DNA of 48,197 bases from Eisenbergiella sp900555195 (GTDB lineage Bacteria > Bacillota > Clostridia > Lachnospirales > Lachnospiraceae): the NCBI GenBank assembly GCA_902492555.1, contig CABUMH010000017.1, positions 1 to 48,197 of the forward strand. The letters are read 5' to 3'. Position 1 is the stretch's first letter, and every line of letters begins with the position of its first letter. Below, one piece after another: positions 14,149 through 22,986 of the stretch. The position numbers and the translations under genes were made by a program. The notes under the pieces were generated by a model, which had not been told where the DNA came from, made no database searches, and saw only the letters and a program-made list of their open reading frames with translations.

Positions 14149-15791
14149 CCCTCGCTTTTCAGTCTATATTGGATCACTTCGTTGATATGCTGAATATAGA
14201 CTTCATAGCCGGTTTTCGCATATGCTTCCTGGAATTCCTCCCACAGGCTGTCAAATCGTTCCAGGCGGCATTGAATCAATTTCGGCAAATATTCACTTCG
14301 GCAGGCATCTGCCCGCTTCTTGGAAGAATCTGCCGCAGAGCCAGACGGAAAAGTAATCTGCCAGGTGGGATAATAGATTGGATTCTCTTCCGGCTCATTA
14401 AAAAAGTCGGCAAACGTTTGATATCCATAGCTGTCCAGCAGCTTTTTATCATATTCTGACAGGGAATCATAGAATTCACCTGGCTGGTAAAACGCTGATG
14501 TGGCATTTCCATCGGAAAAGGAGCCCTCAATCTTGGGCGCATAGCTGGTCAAAGCATTGGCCTTATTCTCATATTTCCATGAAATTTGAGCCTGCTCTGC
14601 CCTCATATCCTCTGTACGGTAGAACATTCCGTTCTCATCCACCAGATAATCTTCTCCTTCTATTCCCCAGCCAAAAATTTTCTGCCATCTTTCATCCAAC
14701 ATATCGTCAAACAGCTGAAGCACCCGGGCCGGATCCTTACAGGAAGTCGTAATCATGAAGCCTCTTCCATAGTTTACCACCGGCTTTTCCATATAATGTT
14801 CTTCTATCCCTTCCTCGTATACCAGAGGGATGCTCAGATAGGTATATTCATACATTCCTCTGGATTCCAGGCTCTCGTTCACCAATCCCACGTTCCAGTA
14901 TTGATCAGAAAATCCAAGCACATTTCCTTCCGACAGTTTCTCAATATACTGACTATAATTAAACAAACAGGCCTCCGGATCTATCAATCCCTCCGCATTG
15001 GCCTCACATAACTTCCGGTAAAAGCGCTCCGCGATATCCATAGTCATATAATCATAGGCTGTACATGTTTCCTCATCCACTATGCAGTTCCCATTATTCG
15101 GATATCCGGCAAGGAACTGCGGAGGATTCACTAACCCATAATTGAATTCCCCATCATTCAGAATCGTATAGCCGATGGTCTTTTTTCCATTGGTCTGAGG
15201 ATATTTCTCCACATATCTCTCTATCAGATCAAAATATTCATCCAGCGTTGTCAATTTGGGATAACCAAATTCCTCCAGAACCCGTTTCTGTATGAAAAAT
15301 CCGGTTCCATTGTTGCGCGTCATATAGGTGTGATCCCCATAGTAAATCCCATAATCCGGCAACACATAAATATGTCCATCATCCGCCTTCATACGTTCCA
15401 TATATGGTTCGTAGTGGGCATACAGTCTGGGATAATTGGGAAGTAGGTCTTCAAGAGGTACGGCTCCGCCGCTGGAAATGATTTCCTCATTGCTGAACAT
15501 AATATCCGGATAATCTCCGGTAGCGATCAGAACATCATATAGCTCCTCATTATCACGGTCATTCCGCTCAAATGTACAGGTGACTTTGAGTTCCTCTTCC
15601 AGCATGGCATATATTTTATTGTTCTGGGTCGGGATCTCGGAACTGGTCATAATAGACAGCGTAAACGGATATCTGTTTTCATCTTCTGCTGTTCTACTGC
15701 CGCATCCAGTCAATGTGGGAACTAGAAGCGTAAAGATAAGAAGCAGCGTGAGGCTGTATCTTATCCGAACAGTATCTCTCTTTCCTCCCAT
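14145..15791 (-). CDS. Extracellular solute-binding lipoprotein in the regulatory operon
   Basis: This is an LplA/LipO-type solute-binding lipoprotein (548 aa) with signal peptide and lipobox TLTGC (Cys30). It is clearly a paralog of the importer binding protein at 19098-20990: both share a DGHIY..P..G stretch, a GYP..T.DEYFDLI stretch and WGIEG.DYLVDENG. It is not followed by permease genes; it leads the operon with the two response regulators and the kinase and overlaps the first by 4 bp. This suggests a sensory role, presenting a sugar to the YesM kinase, although it could also feed the importer upstream. A hairpin (15842-15877) separates it from the GH8 gene. Confidence 0.9.
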   Translation of the reverse strand: MGGKRDTVRIRYSLTLLLIFTLLVPTLTGCGSRTAEDENRYPFTLSIMTSSEIPTQNNKIYAMLEEELKVTCTFERNDRDNEELYDVLIATGDYPDIMFSNEEIISSGGAVPLEDLLPNYPRLYAHYEPYMERMKADDGHIYVLPDYGIYYGDHTYMTRNNGTGFFIQKRVLEEFGYPKLTTLDEYFDLIERYVEKYPQTNGKKTIGYTILNDGEFNYGLVNPPQFLAGYPNNGNCIVDEETCTAYDYMTMDIAERFYRKLCEANAEGLIDPEACLFNYSQYIEKLSEGNVLGFSDQYWNVGLVNESLESRGMYEYTYLSIPLVYEEGIEEHYMEKPVVNYGRGFMITTSCKDPARVLQLFDDMLDERWQKIFGWGIEGEDYLVDENGMFYRTEDMRAEQAQISWKYENKANALTSYAPKIEGSFSDGNATSAFYQPGEFYDSLSEYDKKLLDSYGYQTFADFFNEPEENPIYYPTWQITFPSGSAADSSKKRADACRSEYLPKLIQCRLERFDSLWEEFQEAYAKTGYEVYIQHINEVIQYRLKSEG

Positions 15792-15841
15792 ACCTTTTCC
15801 CCCTGACGAATCAATACCTTTTCCTCATAAAGGAAACATCA

Positions 15842-15877
15842 AACAGGCCGGAGTGCCTTACGGCACAGCAGCCTGTT
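15842..15877 (-). promoter_or_regulatory. Hairpin between the GH8 gene and the regulatory operon
   Basis: AACAGGC (15842-15848) pairs with GCCTGTT (15871-15877), and GTGCC (15853-15857) with GGCAC (15862-15866). In the minus direction only a weak T-rich stretch follows, so it may be a leaky terminator or a processing site that lowers read-through into the regulatory genes. Confidence 0.5.
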
Positions 15878-15902
15878 CTTTTTCTATCCTTAGAACCTGT
15901 AT

Positions 15903-17048
15903 CTATTTCCAGATCCGATATCTGCCGCTGAGTGCCAGCAGCGCGAACAGATACAGACAGTTGTCATAATACCTTCTGTTCCCCGTGCGGAGCGGTGTAT
16001 TCCAAAGCCTCATAGCGCAGTCTGCCGCATAAGCCCCCTGCGCGGCCAGGCTGGCCTGGGCCACCGTTGCCATCAGTCCCACCGGGTGCAATGCCTTGCC
16101 CGGAAGAATGGTCCCGTCGATCAAGTAGATTCCGTCATCATGATCCTTCACCGTCTCACAGAAGAAACGCTGGATGCGATCCGACTGTCCCTGTTCCCAT
16201 TCATCTGCCCCAAACCATTCATAGTCCAGCGCGATATTGGCAGCTGTACGGTAAGCATCACTATAGAACCAGTCATGCCGCCCATACTGTCCCTGATGCC
16301 CCATATGCGGCGTGCCGTCATATTCCGAATACTCCGGCGACAGGCCCGTTACAGGATGACAGGCCTTTTTCAAATACTCCCGGCTGGCTTCTGCAGCCTT
16401 CTTCCAGAACTCCCGATCCGCTTCATCCGCCCAGAGCGCAAATAATTCATAGAAATGCGGAAGATGATAGGAAGGATCCGTCCAGTCACAGTCAGGGATG
16501 AATTTAATCAGATGGTTAGAGGGTTCCCACATGGGATATCCACCTTTTCCATCCTCTCCCTTATGCACGCACGCATGCAGAATCGCCCGCGCCTCCTTGG
16601 AATAGCAGTAGATCCCTTCTCCGTCTCCCCAGCGATTGGACGCAAAGAAGAGGGCCATCGCAAAGAATTCCTCTCCGTCCGGCGCGGGACCGTAGGCGTT
16701 TTTCGTCCCGTCCGGCTTGCAGGACCAGGCAAAATATCCGGCATTCTCTCCGCTTTCCATCCACATATAGGTTTTGGCCCATTTCCAGATGCGGTCAAAT
16801 TCCTCTTTTTTATCCAGCTGCACGCATACCATCATGCCATAGGACATTCCTTCCGTCCTGGCATCCACATTGCCCGTATCTTCCAGATATCCCATGTCCT
16901 CTCCCACAGGATGGTAGATCCGTTCTTCCTCACTGCCATAGTACATCGTTTGGAAAGTCTCTTCGATCCTTTGATCGATCTCTTCCTGGGCAATCCCCAG
17001 TTCGGCAAATACATTGCGGTATTCTCCCGTATAAAATGCCCCTTTCAT
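15903..17048 (-). CDS. GH8 reducing-end xylose-releasing exo-oligoxylanase
   Basis: This cytoplasmic glycoside hydrolase family 8 protein (381 aa, no signal peptide) resembles Rex enzymes, which remove xylose from the reducing end of xylo-oligosaccharides. The catalytic acid stretch is DARTEGMSYGMM (Glu66). CDWTDPSYHLPHFYELF and HDWFYSDAYR carry the other conserved acidic residues, the latter fitting the catalytic base region. GPAPDGEEFFAMAL is also typical. The ATG at 17048 has TAGGAG 6 bases upstream, making it better than the frame-open start at 17084. The gene directly follows the two permease genes, so the imported sugar is probably xylo-oligosaccharide. Confidence 0.88.
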   Translation of the reverse strand: MKGAFYTGEYRNVFAELGIAQEEIDQRIEETFQTMYYGSEEERIYHPVGEDMGYLEDTGNVDARTEGMSYGMMVCVQLDKKEEFDRIWKWAKTYMWMESGENAGYFAWSCKPDGTKNAYGPAPDGEEFFAMALFFASNRWGDGEGIYCYSKEARAILHACVHKGEDGKGGYPMWEPSNHLIKFIPDCDWTDPSYHLPHFYELFALWADEADREFWKKAAEASREYLKKACHPVTGLSPEYSEYDGTPHMGHQGQYGRHDWFYSDAYRTAANIALDYEWFGADEWEQGQSDRIQRFFCETVKDHDDGIYLIDGTILPGKALHPVGLMATVAQASLAAQGAYAADCAMRLWNTPLRTGNRRYYDNCLYLFALLALSGRYRIWK

Positions 17049-17112
17049 TCTTACTCCTATCTGCGCGCTTTCACGCGCGTACATAATTATGGATAGTGAA
17101 AGCGCTCCTCTT

Positions 17113-18039
17113 TCACTCTTTCACGCCTCCGATTGTCAGTCCTGTCACAAAGTATCTCTGCAGGAACGGATACAGACACACAATCGGGATCGCCGTGATA
17201 ATCGTTGCCGCTGCCCGGATGGACGCCGGCGTCACCTGCCCTCCGCTCACCTGGTTCGCCAGTGAGTTCGTATTGCCGCTCTGGTTCGTCACGCTGGACA
17301 GCAGCTTCATCAACTCATACTGCAAAGTGGTATATTCTTCGCTCATTCGGTTGTACAGCATCGCATCGAACCAGGAGTTCCACTGTCCTACTGCAATGAA
17401 CAGGGCGATCGTTGCAAATACAGGCATACACAGAGGGGCCACAATCTTGCAGAAAATGGTAAAATGCCCCGCTCCATCCATCTTCGCTGATTCCTCCAGG
17501 CTGTCAGGCAGTCCGTTCATATAAGTGCGGATCACGAGCATGTTAAAAGCGGATACCGCGCCCGGAACGATATATACCCAGAAACTATTGGTGAGCCCCA
17601 GGCCTCTGTAGAGCAGGAATGTGGGGATCAGTCCGCCGTTCACATACATGGTTACCACATACAGGAAAGATACCGGCTTCGCCAGTATGAAGTTCTTCCG
17701 GCTGAGCACATAGGCCAGCAGCGCTGTCACGGACAGCTGAAGCAGCGTGGCGATCACCGTACGCAGCACGGAGATCTTAAGTGCGGTCAGCATGGTGCTC
17801 TTCTGCAGAACTGTCGCATAGTTATCCAGGGTAAATTTACGCGGCCACAGGTAAATGCCTCCACGAAGGGCGTCTGTCCCGTCGTTGAATGAAATCGCCA
17901 GTGTATTCAGGATAGGATACAATGTCACTACTACAAATAATACCATAATAAAGGTGTTGACGCAGACAAAAATCTTGTCTCCGAGCGTCGTTTTGTACTT
18001 TTTCTTCGGAACAACGATTTTTTCTTTTTTTGCTCTCAT
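17113..18039 (-). CDS. ABC sugar permease, LplC/YtcP type
   Basis: This is an inner membrane permease subunit (308 aa) of the carbohydrate uptake type 1 family (MalG-like). About six membrane helices are visible, with the first at about residues 25-47. The EAA loop reads EESAKMDGAGHFTIFCKIVAPL, followed by the typical C-terminal end RYFVTGLTIGGVKE. The ATG at 18039 was chosen because GGAGGG lies 6 bases before it; an ATG at 18045 touches the ribosome binding site. It pairs with the permease encoded just upstream (11-bp gap) and with the binding protein at 19098-20990. No ATPase gene accompanies it. Confidence 0.93.
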   Translation of the reverse strand: MRAKKEKIVVPKKKYKTTLGDKIFVCVNTFIMVLFVVVTLYPILNTLAISFNDGTDALRGGIYLWPRKFTLDNYATVLQKSTMLTALKISVLRTVIATLLQLSVTALLAYVLSRKNFILAKPVSFLYVVTMYVNGGLIPTFLLYRGLGLTNSFWVYIVPGAVSAFNMLVIRTYMNGLPDSLEESAKMDGAGHFTIFCKIVAPLCMPVFATIALFIAVGQWNSWFDAMLYNRMSEEYTTLQYELMKLLSSVTNQSGNTNSLANQVSGGQVTPASIRAAATIITAIPIVCLYPFLQRYFVTGLTIGGVKE

Positions 18040-18050
18040 CTTCATCCCTC

Positions 18051-19007
18051 CTAAAACAGCCGCTCTTCACCGGCAGCTTTTGCTGCGGAATTCGCCAGCA
18101 AGATCAGGATAATACTCACCACGCTCTTGAATATGCCGGCTGCGGTACCTAACGCATAGTCACCCTGACTGATACCATATTTAAGCACATAGATATCGAT
18201 GGTCTGAGAAACGCTCTGCACCACGCCGTTTCCCAACAGGTACTGTACTTCAAACCCTGCGTTCAAAACATTTCCTACATTAATCAGAAGAAGGATGAAA
18301 ATCGTAGGTTTCAGAGAAGGCAGCGTGATATTCCACATCTTACGGAATCTGCCCGCTCCGTCTATGGATGCCGCTTCATACAAATCCGGATTGATGGATG
18401 TGATGGATGCCAGATAAATGATGGCGTTCCATCCTGTCTCCTTCCATACATTGGAGAAGCCTACGATCCACCAGAAATACTTAGGCTGGGCAAACCAGTT
18501 AATCGGTGCATCTATGATGTGAAGTGCCTGAAGCACCTGATTGACAATGCCGTGCTCCATGGAAAGCACATCCTGAACAATACCGGTTACGATGATCCAG
18601 GAAAGGAAATGGGGCAGATAGGAAATGGTCTGCACACATTTCTTGCCTTTGCTGCTCTTCACCTCGTTCAGAAGCAGTGCAAATCCGATTGCGAAAACCG
18701 TGCTCATAACCAGATTGATCACGCCCATCGCCAGCGTGTTCCGAATCGTTCCGATGAAAATGTCACTGGAAAACAGATCGGCAAAATTCTCCAGCCCCAC
18801 GAACTTGGAGCCCAGCATGCCGTCCTTCGGCTTATAATCCTCAAAGGCAATGATCCAGCCTCCCAGAGGAGCATAATAAAAGATGATCGCATAGATAATG
18901 AACGGAATGGTCAGAAGGATCAGTTCTTTCTGCTTGACGATTTCCTTCCAGGTAATCTTCCGTTTCTGTACTGCAACCGCACCTGCGGCCTTCTTTTTAC
19001 CCGCCAT
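18051..19007 (-). CDS. ABC sugar permease, LplB type
   Basis: This is an inner membrane permease subunit (318 aa) of the MalF-like group in LplB/YtcP importers. It has a basic N-terminal tail, then about six helices beginning IPFIIYAIIFYYAPLGGW. The EAA loop is YEAASIDGAGRFRKMWNITLPSL. The ATG follows GAGGTGAG. It partners with the LplC-type permease. A strong hairpin (19036-19061) in the gap to the upstream binding-protein gene may set the usual excess of binding protein over permease. Confidence 0.93.
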   Translation of the reverse strand: MAGKKKAAGAVAVQKRKITWKEIVKQKELILLTIPFIIYAIIFYYAPLGGWIIAFEDYKPKDGMLGSKFVGLENFADLFSSDIFIGTIRNTLAMGVINLVMSTVFAIGFALLLNEVKSSKGKKCVQTISYLPHFLSWIIVTGIVQDVLSMEHGIVNQVLQALHIIDAPINWFAQPKYFWWIVGFSNVWKETGWNAIIYLASITSINPDLYEAASIDGAGRFRKMWNITLPSLKPTIFILLLINVGNVLNAGFEVQYLLGNGVVQSVSQTIDIYVLKYGISQGDYALGTAAGIFKSVVSIILILLANSAAKAAGEERLF

Positions 19008-19035
19008 ATTCTCACCTCGCTCATTTCAGGACGAA

Positions 19036-19061
19036 GGCGGCTGCGATTCGTCACAGCCGCC
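19036..19061 (-). promoter_or_regulatory. Intercistronic hairpin after the binding-protein gene
   Basis: GGCGGCTG (19036-19043) pairs with CAGCCGCC (19054-19061) around a 10-base loop. There is no T tract. Such stem-loops after binding-protein genes often protect the upstream mRNA and reduce permease expression. Confidence 0.55.
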
Positions 19062-19097
19062 CTCCGTTGTCTTAATCAGGGAACCTGATTTCAATCC

Positions 19098-20990
19098 TTA
19101 TTCTGCCGCAGCCTCAGTGGAAGCCTCTTCGGTACTTTCTGCCGTCTCGGCAGCCGTTTCCGTCGTTGTCTCCTCTACCGCTTCAGTGGTCTCTACTGTT
19201 TCAGTGGAGGCTTCTTCCGCTTCAGTCTCTTCCGCTGTATCAGAAGCGGGGGCGCCGCCTGCAACTTCCATACGTCTGTCTACTTCCGCCTGAAGTTCGC
19301 TAAGCAGTGCGTCAAAATCCACTCTCTCCTGAAGGAGGGCCTGATAATCAGCCCATGCGGTTTCATAGTCATCCGCCATACATACCTGAGGCAGATATTC
19401 CATCTTGGTCTCCGCCAGATTCAGCCACGCTTCTCCGCCAGGGGTGCTGGATGTCATGTTATTGGAGAAACTCCACAGAGGATACCAAGGATATTCGCTG
19501 GTATTGCTGGGGGTCAGCAGACCGGTAAAGTTCTCCACACCGTATGCTTCCAGGCATGCCTGCTCTTCCGGAAGCAGGGAAGCGAAGAATTCAGAAGGCT
19601 GATCGTTCGGGTTTGCAGCATTGATTCCATCGGGATCCATGCCTGAATACTGAGGGAAGAAGGAATACGGGCAGAGATTGGAAGCCTTGTAGTTCGCATC
19701 CACCGCGTTCTGACGCATGGTTTCATCTCTGTAATACTCGCCGTTCTCATCAACCAGGTAATCCTGTCCTTCGATTCCCCAGAAACGAAGCTGATGTACT
19801 TCCGGATCCAGAAGGTCATTCACAAACTGCAGCGCGCCTTCCACATCCTCACAGCTGATGCTGATGCCAAGTCCGTTGGAAACGTCCGGATTGCTTGCAG
19901 ACGTCGGCGGATCATAGTAAGCGGGGGTCACGCTCTCGTCGATAACGATGTCAAGCGGTACATATGTACATCCTTCCAGGCCCTGGGTCTTGATGGAATC
20001 TTCTGCGCTCTGGTAATTCCAGCGCTGATCGATCATTCCCAGCACACGGCCGGAGGAAAGGGTTGCGATATAAGAGTCATAGCTCGCAGTAAAGGTTTCC
20101 GGATAGATGATGCCGTTCTTATACATCTCATTCAGGATTCCATAATACTCATGAGCGGTTTCCGTGGTGTTGTAGTCCATTACAACAGGATGATTCGGAT
20201 CTTCGGAATTGTCCACGATCGCGCAGCCATCGTTCGGATACCCATCCAGGAACAGCGGCACGTTCTCCAAAGCGAAATATCTCCAGTCATCTGTACAGAA
20301 GGTGAAGCCAATATTCGTAGTCTCACCGTCAGGCATGGTCGGATTTTCTTCCAGATAAGCAGCGATCAGATCGAAATACTCGTCGATCGTATTGATTTCC
20401 GGATATCCTGCCCACTCCAGCACTCTGGTCTGGATCCACCAAGCTTCTCCGCCATGGTAATTGGCAAGTCCGCCCCACTTATAGTTGCCGAACTGAGGGA
20501 TGATGTAGATGTGTCCGTCTTCCGCACGCACCTGATCCCACTGGGATTCTGACCAGAAATTCTTGATGTTCGGGTAATCGTCCCAATATTCATCGATCGG
20601 GATATAAGCGCCTGCATCCATCATCAGCTGATGTCCGCTGGAGGCTACCACAAAGTCAGGATACTCTCCTCCGGCCACCAGAACGCCGATCGCTTCTTCC
20701 GCAGTCTGTCCGGTCAGCCATGTTTCTTTACAGGTTGCCCCTGTCAGTTTGGCGATCTCAAGCATCGCCGCATTATCGTCATTGATTTCTGCGCCCGGGA
20801 ATGCGATAAAGCAGGTAAACTCCTTATAATCCCCGCTGTCTGCGCTGTCCGTTCCTCCGGAAGCCTCCGTACCCTGTGCGCTCTCTCCTGATGAACTGGT
20901 GGAAGCGCTGTCCGTTCCTCCGCAGGCCGCTAACGATAAAGCCATCGCGCCTGCCAGAATCAATGACATCCATTTCTTTGCCTTTCTCAT
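19098..20990 (-). CDS. Oligosaccharide-binding lipoprotein of the ABC importer
   Basis: This is an LplA/LipO-type solute-binding lipoprotein (630 aa), with signal peptide and lipobox LSLAAC (Cys23), Ser/Thr/Gly-rich linker and a large binding domain to about residue 575. The final 53 residues (about 578-630) are a low-complexity Thr/Glu/Ala tail, unusual for this family. It leads the operon with the two permeases and the GH8 enzyme. GGGAGGAAAAGG precedes the ATG. The likely ligand is xylo-oligosaccharide, judged from the GH8 gene only. It is a paralog of the protein encoded at 14145-15791. Confidence 0.93.
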   Translation of the reverse strand: MRKAKKWMSLILAGAMALSLAACGGTDSASTSSSGESAQGTEASGGTDSADSGDYKEFTCFIAFPGAEINDDNAAMLEIAKLTGATCKETWLTGQTAEEAIGVLVAGGEYPDFVVASSGHQLMMDAGAYIPIDEYWDDYPNIKNFWSESQWDQVRAEDGHIYIIPQFGNYKWGGLANYHGGEAWWIQTRVLEWAGYPEINTIDEYFDLIAAYLEENPTMPDGETTNIGFTFCTDDWRYFALENVPLFLDGYPNDGCAIVDNSEDPNHPVVMDYNTTETAHEYYGILNEMYKNGIIYPETFTASYDSYIATLSSGRVLGMIDQRWNYQSAEDSIKTQGLEGCTYVPLDIVIDESVTPAYYDPPTSASNPDVSNGLGISISCEDVEGALQFVNDLLDPEVHQLRFWGIEGQDYLVDENGEYYRDETMRQNAVDANYKASNLCPYSFFPQYSGMDPDGINAANPNDQPSEFFASLLPEEQACLEAYGVENFTGLLTPSNTSEYPWYPLWSFSNNMTSSTPGGEAWLNLAETKMEYLPQVCMADDYETAWADYQALLQERVDFDALLSELQAEVDRRMEVAGGAPASDTAEETEAEEASTETVETTEAVEETTTETAAETAESTEEASTEAAAE

Positions 20991-21303
20991 CCTTTTCCTC
21001 CCTTTCTAAGATTTTCTTTTTGATTTTATGTAATGCTTTTCCTCTTGCTGTATGTAAATATCATAACAATGGTTTTTTCTGATGTAATTATCATAATTAT
21101 AGGTTTTACTGTGAAAATCGGATATTGTATGTGCAACTTTTATATAGTTTTATATAAGTTCAATAGACATATTGTATATATTTTTATTTGTCTGTTGCTC
21201 TATAAAGGAAAATACGCCAAATGCAAACGTGTCCCGGCAAACAGCATATCCACTGCAGCGTTGAGGGCAGGGGAACATGCCGGCAGAAAGGGCGTAAGAA
21301 CTC

Positions 21304-21324
21304 GAAGGGCTGAGCAATAACAGA
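21304..21324 (+). repeat. Short intergenic motif, copy 2
   Basis: This segment (GAAGGGCTGAGCAATAACAG and one more base) matches 322-342 at most positions. It lies about 65 bases upstream of the dac promoter. Confidence 0.4.
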
Positions 21325-21388
21325 TATTTGTGAATTTTTTCTTAAGTCTCTTAATTTCAGCGTCGGGATAGTGTATGATAAGATAGAT

Positions 21389-21418
21389 TTGATAAACTTA
21401 GTAATAGAACGGTATAAA
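21389..21418 (+). promoter_or_regulatory. Sigma-A type promoter of the D,D-carboxypeptidase gene
   Basis: TTGATA (21389-21394) and TATAAA (21413-21418) are 18 bases apart, about 48 bases upstream of the TTG start codon. Confidence 0.65.
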
Positions 21419-21465
21419 AACAGCTGTTCTGAATTATATTTTAAAATTTAAGAAGGGATAACGTC

Positions 21466-22986
21466 TTGTTTCAAAAGATGTGTACGAAAAAAGAATTTCC
21501 TCGAAGTTACGCCAAAAAGATACAAAAAAAGCACCCGACCTTTCCGCTCTTTCTGGCTGCTATTCTGCTCCTTGCCTCTTCCCTCTCCTTTCCTGTAAGG
21601 GCAGCGGAGGTGGATGAGCAGGCGGAGGTCGAGGCGCGCAGGGAGATGACCGTTGAATCCAATGAAAGGGAAAACTGGCCGCTAGGCCCGCAGGTGGGCG
21701 CTCAGTCAGCCATCCTTATGGAAGCGAAGACTGGCGCTATCTTATATGAAAAGAATATCCATGACCATCTCTATCCTGCCAGCATTACCAAAATTCTGAC
21801 AGGGTTGATCGCTATTGAACAATGTCCTCTGGATGATGTGGTCACCTATTCCAACGAAGCTGTCAATAGTATTGACTGGCGTACCGATTCCAACATTGGA
21901 ATCAAGGCAGGGGAACAGATCACTGTTGAGCAGTCTCTATACGGACTGCTGGTTGGTTCCGCCAATGAAGCGGCCAATGCACTGGGAGAACATATCAGTG
22001 GAAGCATGGAAGCCTTTGCGGAACTAATGAATGAACGGGCAGCACAGCTGGGATGCGTAGATTCTCATTTTGTAACTACCAACGGCATCCATGATGAGAA
22101 TCATTATACCTCTGCTTATGATATGGCATTGATCGCACGGGCATTCTTTGACAACGATATGCTCTGTAAGATCTCCAGCACTGCCAATTATATCATTCCC
22201 CGTTCAGCAACTGTCAGTGAAGAACTCTATGTCACATCGCGCAATCAGCTGCTTCCGGGAAAAGAATATGCTTATGAATATCTGGTGGGAAGCAAAACCG
22301 GCTATACCTCAGAAGCCCGTCAGACATTGGTTTCCTGCGCCCAGAAAGACGGCATGAAACTCATATGCGTGGTCATGAAGGAAGAATCTCCGTCCCAGTT
22401 CACGGATACCATAGATCTGTTCAACTATGGCTTCAGCAACTTCCATATGGTGAATGTGGCGGATGAGGATACCTCTTATACGGTGGGCAATAACAGTTTC
22501 TTTGAGTCGGACAGCGATGTGTTCGGCAACTCTACCCCTATCCTATCCATCAATCCGTCCGACGTCATCATTCTTCCGAATACAGCGGAATATGAAGACG
22601 CGGTATCCACGCTCAGCTATGAAGACGCACAGGAAAACGGCTCGGCCGCCGTGATAGAATTCACTTATAACGGCGTATATGTAGGAAGCGCCTCTGTGGA
22701 TATTGCCAGTCAGGAGGCCGGTGATCCTTCTCAGAATTCCCTGCCTGTCGCTGTAGGGACGGGAGGGGACGGAACATCTTCCGACACCGATCGCATCTAC
22801 ATCAACATTCTCCATGTGGTTCTTGGCGCGATAGGAATATTCCTGTTTCTCTGGATTCTATTCTGGCTCATCACGCTTATTCGGGAATACAGCTTTTCCA
22901 CAAAGAAGAAGGAGAAGCGGCGCCGCAAAATCCGCAAAAAGCAGGATTATATCAATTTTGACCGCTATACCAAAGATGATTTTTAG
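21466..22986 (+). CDS. D-alanyl-D-alanine carboxypeptidase (S11, PBP5 type)
   Basis: This enzyme (506 aa) trims the terminal D-Ala from peptidoglycan stem peptides outside the cell. A signal peptide ends near residue 47 (VRAAE). The three penicillin-binding motifs are present: SITK (Ser106, Lys109), SAN (165-167) and KTG (277-279). A C-terminal membrane helix (about 445-472) and a strongly basic tail replace the amphipathic anchor of classical PBP5. The start is a TTG: AGAAGGG lies 8 bases before it, whereas the next ATG (21478) is too far from any ribosome binding site. Its stop codon overlaps the stop of the convergent exonuclease gene by 4 bp. Confidence 0.93.
   Translation: MFQKMCTKKEFPRSYAKKIQKKHPTFPLFLAAILLLASSLSFPVRAAEVDEQAEVEARREMTVESNERENWPLGPQVGAQSAILMEAKTGAILYEKNIHDHLYPASITKILTGLIAIEQCPLDDVVTYSNEAVNSIDWRTDSNIGIKAGEQITVEQSLYGLLVGSANEAANALGEHISGSMEAFAELMNERAAQLGCVDSHFVTTNGIHDENHYTSAYDMALIARAFFDNDMLCKISSTANYIIPRSATVSEELYVTSRNQLLPGKEYAYEYLVGSKTGYTSEARQTLVSCAQKDGMKLICVVMKEESPSQFTDTIDLFNYGFSNFHMVNVADEDTSYTVGNNSFFESDSDVFGNSTPILSINPSDVIILPNTAEYEDAVSTLSYEDAQENGSAAVIEFTYNGVYVGSASVDIASQEAGDPSQNSLPVAVGTGGDGTSSDTDRIYINILHVVLGAIGIFLFLWILFWLITLIREYSFSTKKKEKRRRKIRKKQDYINFDRYTKDDF

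Larger units (their letters stand above)
20991..21465. other. Divergent intergenic region between the importer operon and dac
   Basis: These 475 bases separate two divergent genes. The left two thirds are AT-rich and should carry the minus-strand importer promoter and its regulator sites, but I could not pick a convincing -35/-10 pair. The right third has the short motif shared with 322-342 and a clear plus-strand promoter at 21389-21418. Confidence 0.6.

Noticed and set aside
17049..17112. Catabolite responsive element near the TGAAAGCG sequences around the GH8 start
   Set aside because: The right half of the cre consensus does not match, and the bases are better explained as a small GC-rich hairpin before the ribosome binding site.
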